Positions 12,501 to 23,091 of a DNA stretch of 64,000 bases are shown here, one piece after another. The notes beneath the pieces are model-generated. The model ran no database searches. It saw only the letters and a program-made list of their open reading frames with translations, and had not been told where the DNA came from. The position numbers and the translations under genes were made by a program. Every line of letters begins with the position of its first letter. Within the stretch, counting starts at the first letter, position 1. The DNA comes from Clusia tigrina (Eukaryota > Arthropoda > Insecta > Diptera > Clusiidae): NCBI GenBank assembly GCA_920105625.2, contig OV050033.1:10396001-10460000 (forward strand), given 5' to 3'.

Positions 12501-15500
12501 TGCCACTCAAAATCCGTGGTGGTGCGTACACGCATTTGGCACAAATCATCGAAAATATCTCTGGAATTATGAACTCAACTTCAGTATATTTCCAAGCCAT
12601 TTGGAGAGATCAATTCACCTTTGATGTACATGTATAGTCACCATTGTTTCGAAGCGTATGCGGTCCAAAGCTGTCAAATCCTTTACGGTCAAATCAATGA
12701 AATAATTCAACAAAGTCAGAAATTTGGTGTTTGTCCGCTTCATGATGGTCTTATCGGTACGGCACTTTCTCAGAGCGTACTCAGAATCACGGGTCCAGAG
12801 CAATTGCACGCCGATCAAGCCGGCTTGACCACAAAATGACGGGAATTCTTCGGGGAAATTGAACTCTGGATCATTCAAACTAACCGCTATGCTTGCGAGT
12901 ATGGTGCGGATGGTATCTTGCATTTCTTTCAGCAATTTGCCGAGCCAGTTCTCAACGCCACCGACACATTGTACCGGGTTTTCGAGCTGGATCTTCTCAC
13001 CATTCATTGAATTCAGCATGGTGATTACGTCATTTGTCTTCTCTTGGAAGTCCACCTTGTTAAGGATAGAAAAGTGGTGTAGGCATAAGTCGATTTTATA
13101 TGTAGCTCTTGTGAGAATAAAAACCAACGGGGAATTTCTTCCTCGTCCCACAAAGCCACTTGCGCCGGGAATGGACAAATAATTCTTCGTTGATTTTTAA
13201 TAAGAGGACTGAAATAAAAGCACTTACAAATGCAACGGCATCGAATACGCTGAGCAAGTGGGGTTGTATGGATGCCGGATCAGAAGACTGACCCAAAATC
13301 TCGAGCAAGACTGGATCAGAGACAAAGAAAAAACGAGGAAAGAGCAAACGTTTGGATTCCAGGTAACCTGAAATGACGAGTATTACATTTCAGTGTTATT
13401 TGCAATTCATATACTGATGAGGTATTAATTATACCAGTCAATGACTTCTGACACGCCTCCAATTGCTCCAATAGCCAAGTGAGCATTGTTGCCAACGTAT
13501 CATCGCCCGTGCAACATTCGACAGCATTTGGTACCTCACGGGCTCGATACATAATCTTCACGTAATTTTTGTCAATATTATTGAAGCGTTTCGCCTCCAG
13601 CGGCAGCTGTTTAGCAATATCACCGCCAACAAATACCGCTTCCAGGTATATCCACAAATTCTGTACAATCAACCACTTCTCCAAAATCTCACCCGTATTC
13701 ACCAATCTCTTCAGCCAAGATTGAATTTCCTTTTTGAACGGCGCATTGTAGCGATTCGATGCCAATGAGTTCATCACCATTAAACTATCCTCAAGATTCG
13801 CAATAATTTCCATTGTCTCTTGGCCCTTTAGCACCAATTCGCCACGATTCTTGAACATGCCCAATTGCACATTCACCACCGACCAATCAGCGATAATTTG
13901 CTTCAATTTAGCCTCGATATCCAATTCTTTGCCAGCACCCACACATATGTCTTCCACATCCTCCTTGTACTTCAAGATGGGTGCCTCCAAAAGTCGGCCC
14001 AATGTAAATTTAGCACTGGTTGGATCGAAGTCCGTTTTCAGCAAAGCATTGAGTCGGTCCCAGTGCCGTTCCTTCATAGCTTTGTTAGTCATCAATTCGA
14101 GCAGCGGACACGTCTCGTTGAAGTCGTCGATTTTCGTTTTCAAATCGATAAAAGCCGGCCAAGTTTGCATGCCTTTGGGCAATTTGCGGCATCTACAAAA
14201 ATAATTGGTTGCATACGGTTACTTTCTAGCCCCCGGGGTAAGGTGGATGTGAAGCATCCATGGTAAATGTAAAAGTATCGAAAGAATCACCTGACTTGAA
14301 AATCGGCCAATTCTGTACTGATCTTTTCAATATCCACTTCCGCCCATGGCATATCATAGTAGTCGGAAATGGTTTTCAACACCTGTATGTACAACGAGTA
14401 CAGTCTATTCAAATAGTTGAATTCACGCTTGCGCTGATGCATCACTGGGTACTCAGTAACCGGCAGACCGAAGAGCTTTTCGCCACTGCTGTACATTTCG
14501 TACTTGCGCCACAATTCGTCGAAACGATTTTGAAACAGAAATACGCGATCACTCGCCTCTTTGGCCGAGATGCCCTGGACCATGGGTCCGTTTGTGTCAA
14601 AGTCAAGATTGAACTGCTCAAACTCTTGAACAAATGTGGCGATACCTTCGTTTAGTTCTTTTAAAAGAGGACCTTCCATATCCGATATACGGGCTGAGAC
14701 TTTTTTAGCCTGAAATTGGAAATATACAAGCTAAGGGAGTCGGTACCGAGTACAATGTGGGAAAAACTTACGTTTTCCAACATTTTATTAAAGGATAACA
14801 ATAGACTGTCAACTTTGTCGTAGTCATCTTGGGGTATGAATATGTTATACAGGGCGAATAGCGCATACGTATCTACGATCAAATTTAAATTCATATCCAT
14901 GCTGAAATAATATAATAATTATAGAGAGATCAATATCGTATATGATCCTTGAGAAAAATATTCTTCTTCAACCTTATGAAATTTTCGCGTATCCTCTCCA
15001 AACAGTTCATAGCGAGACGTACATCGTCCAAATCGTTAATAGGCTTGCTTAATATGTTTTCCATTTCATTTATGAAGTCCACCATTTCGTCGAGTTGTTT
15101 CTTGTATTGAGTACTCAACAACTGGCCTAGCATGACTTTCCACTTCTTGGACTCCTCCACTAACTTAATGACAGCTCTCTCTAAACATGATATTCCAAGC
15201 GAGCTTTAGAAGCAATACAATAATCTTAGCTGATCTTCACCTACCCATGCGTATTTCTATGGGGCCAATCACTTTTTTCGGTACCATCGTTTCCAGATCG
15301 TTCGTTATGTTATCGTAATATATAAATTTATCACGTATATCCACGGTCAATGGATTGGTTTGCACAAATTCTTGAATGATATTATCACGTTCGTCACTCC
15401 AAAGATATCGGAATTTGTCAAAAGTTTCCTGCAATACACAAACAAAGGTCGAAACACTTCTATTAGACTTCCGTTAGCTCATTCTCTACATACCGCTAAA

Positions 15501-18500
15501 AAGTCCTCCAGATCTTGCTTGTAAATCATGAGACCCGTCGATAAATTCTGCACAGCTCTTATGACATCCTTATGCTCGACAATGTAACGAAAGTAGTTAC
15601 GTTCATAGCGATTTTCGTCTAGAATAATCCGCCATAATACATTAAGTTTGCACATATACTCGTATAGAGACACACTTTTTATGACGTCACTTACCCACAG
15701 TTACGTGACGATTTTTACGCTCAGGCGTCTTTGCCTGTTTTCCCCACGTGGTGACAAAATAATTGATCTCCGAACAAACTTGTATGGCCGCATGGAAATT
15801 CGTTTGCATTACTTCTAAATTTGGTTCGATGCGACAACCGTTCTCAAAATCAATGTCCAAATTCGTATATAGCAAGGGCTTCATTGGATGCATACGCCAA
15901 TTGGTTCTGGAAATGCAAACAATTATTAGTGTGTCTCAGAGAGGTGTTGGAGAATATGTGATGAAACCGCGGTGTGTTGTTGTTAACAAGGATATCTTAG
16001 GTCACTCCATATACAAATGACGCCATCTCACCCATGGTGAGTTGGCGCCTGCTTGGATCAGGTGATATCATGTTCTGGAGAACAGAGTGGTGAACATATT
16101 TTTAAGAGCTGAGATATATACTAGCAGACCAAGAGAGGGAGAATAGAAACAGATGTCTTTTGCTGTCCTGGAGAAGACTGAAGTGGTAAACTTATTCTGG
16201 ATAGGTGAGATATATATATAAGCAGACCAAGAATAAAAGCAGCTGTGCGGAGTTTTTATGTTAATAATTGAGAGCCACGGTTTTAGTCCACCATAGTCGA
16301 GGAGATAGAATTGTTTATACATTGCCACACTCTACACCTCCGTGTCGATATATACAATACAAGTCTCGTTACTAACCAACAGCGCGATCTCACATCCACC
16401 TTTTAGACCACTCATAACATACTCCCTCCTCAGTTCTTCAACTTACACCAACTTGGCTAGGAATGGCAAAAATTATAGATGATGGACTAACATGTCACAG
16501 GCTTATATCGTAACTCAGCTGTTATTATATATAAGGGGAAGGAGACTCGGGGAGAAATATACGCATATAATTCAAATTGATAGTATATTTTGCTCTGGTT
16601 CTCCTTCTCAACACACACATATCAGCTGACAAAATGATATGAGCGACATACGATTCAATTCGTCATGCGATTCGGTTCGACATACGATTTGTGACATTTG
16701 TATAGGGAAGAAGGAAAGTTCCCATTCAACACCTTTAACGTCCTTGTCTTTCCTATTCTGTCGGCAGCTCTGCTTTATAGCTCACCTCAATAAATTGTGT
16801 CTCACGAAATCAAGTGAACGCTTCGAACATGCCACCAGAGCCGATATCATTTTGGCATTATAATACGAGAACAGGTCCATGCAATCATTACGCAAGTGAT
16901 GCAGCTCATAGCGTATATTTTCGTAATTCTTCATTTGCAGGGTTTTCAGAATATCGTCCGGTACCAAATATATGGTGCGATAGATTTTATTGAACTGTAT
17001 CCAGTCCCATTTGTTAATTGGCATACCGCCCTCCACACGCCAATTATTGTCGTTGATTCTCTCCAGTGGTAACTGATATACGCGACGTCCCTTGGAATCT
17101 AACGGACCAAACTCCAGCAAGTCGACGAACATATTAATCAAGTCGATTACAGCCCGCTCCATGCAAATGGACTTTCTTTCCAGTACTTTCTCTAAAATCA
17201 TGAGAAAATATAGATCAGGCAACTGTAGGTATATGACTGAATTCAAATAGATATATACGAATAGCGGTGAATAAACATAAACCCAATTGAATTATGTCCA
17301 AATCGAATGAACATAAAACCAATTCACCTCAGATGTGAGGCTTTTATAATCGCAACTGATGTCTATTCGGGTATAGATTATCTCTCCGGCTGACTTGAGG
17401 TCCATTGATATAATGTCAATTGACATTCTAGGAATTTAAGCTTTCGACAAAATATCTGTTGACATTATCTCCATGGACCTCAAGTCACTTCATCGAAAAC
17501 TCGTCTGCATTATTTTCCCCTCATTTATAAAATCTTGTTTAGGTAGAAGGGAAGAATTCCCTAGGAGGAGTTCATATAAATAAGCTTACCTATTTCTTGT
17601 CTCAGCTTGTTACTCTCCTCTAAGAAATTATCAGAAGTGATTGGCTCATCAGATGTGTACACATAGCGAACATCATTCAAACTCTGCATTTCGCCCGTTA
17701 TGCGTATGGTATCGATGTCCGTAATGGTCTTGTAGAATATATCAACCTCCTCGACTTTCTAAGTACGAGTAAATAAATTGTTGGTTATAGCATTTGTTCT
17801 CAACTGTCCACATAATGAATACAAGTGTTACCTTAGTGACTGCCTCTGCAAAATCCTCCAGATTATCTGACAACCATATCACCGATGATAGTCCCGGTTT
17901 CAATAGTACCAATATCTCCTGCAAGCGGAAACGCATTATGCTTATGAAGACCGGTGTTATGGAGGAGCGCAGCCGATCAAATCGCTGTAAAGCAAGTTGC
18001 AGAGTTGTGGCCGGATGGAGTATGCGATCCTTGCAGTACGTCACAACACCAGCCACATTGGGTACCGCTACGAATTCCAGAATTATCGATGCATTTCATT
18101 ATATTTTATTGTTATATCATTTCTAGAACTCACCCAATTTCAATTTCCACATCCATTCGGTCTCTTTAATCAATTGCATTATGGACTTATCCAAATTGAC
18201 CGTGTACTCAGCCGTGTCCTTATTGCAGGTGAGTATGGGGAAGTTCAACAAGGCACGCACCTCCTCCGCATAATCGTACCAGGCCTTATGGTAGGTCATC
18301 TCATAGTGGCATATAATTCCGTTCATATAATTATAATAGCGCACGGTTCGTTGGGCCTTCTTGTGGGCCAACACACAGGCTCGCAATTTTAAGACTTTCA
18401 TCGGCTCATCGATCTTCTTGAATATGGAGCGTATCCACATGATGCGTCCGGCAACTGGAGGCATATCACGAGCTATGAAAGGATTGCCACGTTCTTCATT

Positions 18501-21143
18501 GTAACTATGTACGCCAAAATAGGTGAGGAAATTGGTTAAGATTTTTTCAATTGATGGTGATTATTCCGCCTGCTTACACATCCTTCAGTAGGAACATCTC
18601 TTTCTCCAACATTTCAGCCACTTCCAGATAACGTCGATCCAAGCACAAGCATTCCAGATTCAGACGCTCAAATCTTTTCAGAATCAATATCGCCGACTCG
18701 GTTATGGGCACGCCGGCTATTTGCTGTTTCACAAACTGCTGCATTCCCACCTCAGCTTGCTCCACTTCCGTCACAAATCTCGCATAGTCCTCATCGAAGC
18801 TTTGTATGCGATAGTTCAATGGATCATACGGTTTGGCATTCATCATATCCCTAGCGCCTTTAATCTGGGCATTAAACTTTTCCATACCACTGATGTTAAT
18901 GCGGTCCAGCACCGAATAAATTATTTCCGTGTTAAAAATGGATTTTATCTAAGGATAAATGACTATGCATATATACAGGAGGTAGACACAGGAAAGAAGA
19001 ATTAAAACCTTCTCAAGTCGTTCTAAGAATTTTTCCAGACAGGTGAATATATACACCGACGACACTACCCAAGGACTCTCGTTTGCCGTCTGCATATCTT
19101 CCACGGTTTGGCGGTAGATTTCCTTATAAAACTCCATAATATGTTTGCATTTTTCAATTTTTTCTATTATCTCAGTCGGCGGAATTTGCCACAGATTTAA
19201 GCGGCCATTCTCGGTTAGAAACATCTTGCTCGTGATCGTCAATTGGTTGGACAACTTGACGAATAAGCCGGTCACATTACTAGGCGTATTGAAGTAATGA
19301 GCCGTCTTCGACACATTCCGTATGGCCACCATAAGACCTGGCAGACTGCTGATCACCTCATTCGGTGCCGATCTGCAAGGAAGCCAAGAGTATTGAGAAG
19401 TCTGCGTAGAGGAAAAGCCAAGTAAATTGAAAAGATAATGGAACAAAAGGAGTTTTCCTCTTTTTTCCAACATTGTTGCATGGAATAATAGAAGGAATGA
19501 CTACCCGACAGATTGGGTAAAGGAACAATGAAGTAATGCAGTCTGGGTAAAGGAACAATGGAGCTTTTTTACAGCTTGTTTCCAACATTGTTGTATAGAA
19601 TTAGATGTATTTTCTCCGGATACTTTTGACTGAGAAGGAAAAAGAATTTAGCAGAAACTTTCATTACACATCCCATTCAGTAATTAATCCATAATTTCAT
19701 AAAATTTAATACTGAAAAACAGTAAAAATCTCCAGATTCCACCCAGAACCACGATGAATAAACACAATAAATAAATAAAATTATCCGGAACCTTTCCATC
19801 AAAATCAAGATGAACTAAAAACAGCCCCAAAACAGTCTCGTTTTTCCCCACACTTTTTACCTTAGGTAGCTGAAAGACATGGGTGTCAGAGACTCCTCTT
19901 GATATGTCAATTCCAATTCCATTTGGAATACGTCTGATTGTCGAATATATGAAAATTACCTGTATAGAGGGTCCCAGAACTTCTGCAACGATGTGATATA
20001 ACGCACATTGTCTTTGGCTTCATTGAGTACCAATGTAACTTGGTTATCGATCTCTGCCCATTTCTAGAAATGTACTAATGAATATTTCGTCATGGACCGT
20101 GTCAGAACCTAACCTACCTTCAACAACTTGGAAGATCGCGACAAAATTAAACATTGTTTGTGATTATTGAAGGCCCGCGTCGAAACAAATTCGGTTATGG
20201 AAGTGTAGCGCGCCAGCATGCGTCGCCAATTGACCAACATTTGCAGAGGTCCCACATCAGGGGAATCGCGTAATATCTGTTTGCCCTCGACTAATATGCC
20301 TTGAATTTGTCGCAGCCATTGCGCAAAATAGCGCTCCACCAGTCGTACGCGTGGTATTTCCTTTGAGCTGGCTTCAATTTGAAATTTGACCAGCAAGAAT
20401 CCTTTGAAGAGCTCATGCGAAATATCGAATTTCACACGTGTGGAGGCCGTTTCCTCGGATGCCTTCAGAAATATATTGTACATGTTGAGATTGTGAAAGA
20501 ATCGTTGCGTTTGCTCCTTCTCGGCAACGCCGAACTCGGCCACCGCTTCCAGAGATTTCGTCAAAATTTCATCCATAAACGTTTTGATCACATACAAACA
20601 ACTGTCGAGCTTATCGGCATTCCAACAGAACATGGCCACCTCATCGGAGACAGAGCGATTTTCGATATTCTTTTCGTTGTTGATCCGATAAACCACCACC
20701 CATTTACCGACCATTTGCACACTCTCACTCTTACTGCACACGGTTCGTTTAATATTCGCATACTTCAACTTTTCACTGTAACGCCCCGAATTGGGCGGAT
20801 AGCCAACCACTGTGGCATTGCTGATCATGCAGGCGCGGGGCCCCTTCTCTACGAACAGCCCGTTCAACAGATCGCAATGAGCGTCTTCATCCACCATGCC
20901 AGCAATGACATCGTCAATGTCCTGGCCCAGCAAATCGGCGCATATCTCCAGGACATATCTCTGATTTGCGCCCAGTCCGGAGATACGTTGTTGACGTAGC
21001 TCCCTGAAGTGTTGGGCCTGACGGCGCTCCATTTCCTCGCGCTCCTGATCGGTAACGCTCAGACGTCGCGCCGTCTGCTTCTGAATGGTGTGCGAAACTC
21101 CAAACAGCTTCTGCAACTTATTTACCGTCCGATTGGGATCCAT
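592..21143 (-). CDS. Axonemal outer-arm dynein heavy chain, DNAH5/DNAH8 type (complete)
   Basis: ATP-driven motor heavy chain of ciliary and flagellar outer dynein arms; in flies expected in sperm tails and possibly sensory cilia. Minus-strand exons: 20118-21143, 19960-20063, 19009-19372, 18578-18948, 18134-18504, 17832-18067, 17590-17758, 16786-17191, 15695-15906, 15494-15618, 15245-15428, 14973-15180, 14772-14901, 14291-14709, 13435-14192, 13228-13367, 12619-13055, 12340-12560, 11817-12054, 11022-11754, 10609-10957, 10246-10551, 9848-10182, 9533-9719, 8853-9471, 8646-8786, 8413-8124, 7933-8066, 7243-7869, 6378-6646, 3436-6308, 2500-2678, 2215-2430, 787-1116, 592-717. Every junction keeps phase; total 13833 bp, 4610 aa, close to human DNAH5 (about 4620). 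It ends GVALLGDIK, like DNAH5 (GVALLCDVK). The ATG at 21143 is the first Met of an open exon. Whether this is the orthologue of Drosophila kl-3 or CG9492 needs a tree. Confidence 0.95.
2055..2191. repeat. 17-bp tandem repeat in a dynein intron
   Basis: About eight near-identical copies of a 17-base unit built on GATA and ACGAG (agatatagatagatacg, with some units reading agattt) lie in the intron 1117-2214. The array ends only some 25 bases from the donor of exon 33. It is open on the minus strand and produces a spurious Tyr/Ser/Ile-rich reading frame. Confidence 0.85.
2679..3435 (-). other. Dynein intron with an unexplained coding-like stretch (about 2765-3170, minus)
   Basis: This 757-base intron holds two adjoining minus-strand stretches that look protein-coding. 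One, near 2765-3010, reads as a short hydrophobic membrane segment ([17 protein letters not shown]) followed by a polar, basic tail to a stop. The other, near 3025-3170, reads [17 protein letters not shown] in a different frame. They do not join without frame changes and contain stops between them. I do not recognise a family. It could be a decayed nested gene or an insertion remnant. Confidence 0.35.
6647..7242. other. Dynein intron 29 (596 bases), no recognisable gene
   Basis: The interval lies between the stalk exon and the microtubule-binding exon. It has a higher GC content than most other introns here and several overlapping open frames on the plus strand (about 6904-7280), none of which I recognise. 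It may be a transposon remnant. Confidence 0.3.
7933..12560 (-). other. Dynein motor: AAA1 to AAA4 (exons 18-28)
   Basis: Four ATP-binding modules are visible. AAA1 has P-loop GPAGTGKT (about residues 1970-1977) and Walker B CFDEFNR. AAA2 has GPTGSGKT (about 2252-2259). AAA3 has GEQGTAKT (about 2575-2582) with [11 protein letters not shown]4 has GVGGSGKQ (about 2937-2944) with [11 protein letters not shown]. All P-loop lysines are present, so the motor looks catalytically competent. Two exons are easy to miss: 8646-8786, which has no ATG-initiated frame of its own, and the junction at 8067-8123, a 57-base intron that is open in frame. At the exon 19/20 junction the usual serine after AAQQI is read as tyrosine. 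Confidence 0.9.
15907..16785. repeat. Dynein intron 8 with a diverged local duplication (about 16070-16230)
   Basis: The 879-base intron contains two diverged copies, each about 70-80 bases, side by side. Each runs from a ctggagaa block through a GAGATATATA block to AGCAGACCAAGA (second copies end near 16229). The rest is AT-rich with no gene seen. Confidence 0.45.
19373..19959. other. Dynein intron 2 (587 bases) with short repeated words
   Basis: No gene is seen. Two short phrases recur: GGGTAAAGGAACAATG (near 19515 and 19545) and CCAACATTGTTG (near 19468 and 19580). This suggests a small local duplication. Confidence 0.4.
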
Positions 21144-21291
21144 TTTCGCCAGCTGAACGTCAATAGGAAAATTATTGTTAGAAAAGAAATTTTATGTGAC
21201 TGTGAAAAAAATATTTCTAAATGAATATTTTTTCAAACAATTCAAAATACTCCCAATTGAGTAAATTTCTTTTTTAATTATTCAGAAGTGT

Positions 21292-21543
21292 TCATACAGA
21301 TCCCATATTATTCGGCATGGCATGGAAAGAACCTTCTAGGTAATTGCATAGAGATAAATCCGTATTACCATCGTAAACCAACTCGAGCTCTTGACATATT
21401 ACGGTGAGTCTTTGGCACCCATGTCTTTCAGATATGTAGTGTGAAAAGTAGGTTGCCTCTGGCGTCCGAGGTCGAACTCCTGCAGATCTCTCGAAAATCA
21501 GATGTAAAGCAGTTTCTTCCTTAGGATCATACCTAATCAACCA
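21292..21543 (-). other. Unidentified ORF upstream of the dynein gene
   Basis: An 82-codon minus-strand frame with balanced, protein-like composition (HLIFERSAGVRP, YFSHYISERHGC, CQELELVYDGN) ends at TGA/TAA near 21292. It is preceded by an acceptor-like TTTTTGCAG (about 21547-21555), so it could be a 3' terminal exon of a gene whose other exons I cannot find. It is not similar to anything I recognise, and a transposon-derived fragment is equally possible. Confidence 0.3.
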
Positions 21544-21803
21544 GCGTCTGCAAAAATCGGGAAATGAAATAACTTCAAACTATTTTCCCTTGTATTCAAG
21601 GTCAGATTATCAACCCCAGTCATGTTTATGGTAAGTTCTTTGAAGCGATGGTTACTTATATATTTGGCGGAAGCCAATTTCTGATTTGAATATTCAACTA
21701 ACTGTTGACCTAATTGAGATATTTAATTGAAGTCTTAGCCAAAAACTTCACAGTGTTGTGTGGGTAACTAGATTAAATTAGGTTAAAGAAGAGCGGGATC
21801 TAG

Positions 21804-22016
21804 TCACCTAGTCACTGTGACCTCAAATGGGGCTATTGTGACACACTCAATCATCATCATCATCCTCATGAGTCTAGTACTCATTAAGAATTCAAAGATC
21901 TTCTTGGGAATTAGTCCGCAATTTCTGGCGGTTCTAGGTAGTGAGAACCTAATTATCGTAGTCGGGTCCATATTAGACCGCAAATGCTCTGCTGTTTCCT
22001 CGTCCGCGTAACACAA
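21804..22016 (-). mobile_element. Non-LTR retrotransposon (LINE) 3' fragment
   Basis: The minus strand reads CYADEETAEHL followed by a decayed tail (IPKKIFEFL). This resembles the Cys/His-rich C-terminus that follows the RNase H domain in Drosophila-type non-LTR reverse transcriptases, which typically reads C..C..EEETxEHLL.C. The second Cys block is lost and no reverse transcriptase is present nearby, so this is a dead scrap. Confidence 0.5.
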
Positions 22017-22560
22017 TCTACAATATTGGGCAACTAATTAAAATACCGCTCACCAGTAACGCCACGGTACTTCGACTATGATCAAGGCTTTAATTTTAAA
22101 TGGGTTTAGATTTAATTTGGTTACATCTGGTCCATTGCTGCATGAACTCGCTTCAATTCCCTGTTTATAAAACCTACAGCTAAGATTTCCTCGGCATATA
22201 GTCAAAGCATTACGATATATCGTTAATGAAGGATATGCATTGTCCTCGATAAGACTCTAAGGGGACTAATAGAAAAGAATAGAAATGGGGTTCTGCAAGC
22301 ACTCAGGTAATGAAGCCTGGAAATATTTGGGTGAAGGGGGAGATAGAGGATTGTGAAAGGGAAGTTACACCTTTTCAAACTTCTTTGGCTCTTTTATGAT
22401 TCTCAGAAATCTGTCCAGGGTTATGGAATATAGGTTGTCCAGGCGACTCAGGATAATGCGATTTGTCTTTGTGACTGATTTAAAAGATATGATGAGTTAT
22501 TAGATAGTAAAATATTAAAAAAAAGTATATATTAATTTTTCTGCAAAAGCTTCGTAGAAG

Positions 22561-23091
22561 CAGAAACATATATTATAGAGACATCCAATTTCCCTTTTTA
22601 ACATTTCTTCCAGCGAAATCGCAGGGAGGAAAGACTTGTGTCTGTAGTTTGTATACATGTTCCTTGGAACTTAAATCAACATTTTGCGTATACATTTATG
22701 ATCAATTTTGTATACGCAACATTATAATTATATATGTATGTACGATTATGTATGCTTATAAAAAACCACTTGTTGTGGTATGTATATTAACAATATATAT
22801 ATGTTATTGTATATTAATATAAATATGAATATATGCATGCACGTGTCATTTGTAGGTGTGTTACAATTTTTAGTTGAAATATATATTCTTTGATTTTTTC
22901 AAATCTACATAAGAAATATATAATTTTAATAAAAATTTCACATATATGGAATTTAGCGATTTTTATTTATTTTTAATACATATGTAAATTATATTTCATA
23001 TACATTCATAATTATTAAGTTTTCCTCCCTGCGATTTTTGTATACAAGCTTAACAGAGGGAAATTGGATGTCTCTATAATATATGTTTCTG
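22561..23091. mobile_element. MITE with perfect 35-bp terminal inverted repeats
   Basis: Bases 22561-22595 (starting CAGAAACATATATT) are the exact reverse complement of 23057-23091. A second inverted block (AAATCGCAGGGAGGAAA) sits further in at about 22615-22632 and 23020-23036. The 531-bp interior is AT-rich and has no open frame. I could not define a convincing target-site duplication, so the superfamily is open. Confidence 0.8.

Larger units (their letters stand above)
12619..21143 (-). other. Dynein tail region (exons 1-17, about residues 1-1886)
   Basis: This is the N-terminal tail that binds intermediate chains and the other heavy chains and leads into the linker. It contains the DHC N1-type region and then the conserved linker: [16 protein letters not shown] and FGLPVTEYP near residue 1400, [19 protein letters not shown] in exon 15, and [18 protein letters not shown] in exon 16. 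These motifs are specific to axonemal dyneins and closest in form to DNAH5/8. Two donors here are weak: GTTTTA after exon 3 and GTTGAA after exon 12. They were chosen because only they restore phase and family alignment. Confidence 0.88.
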
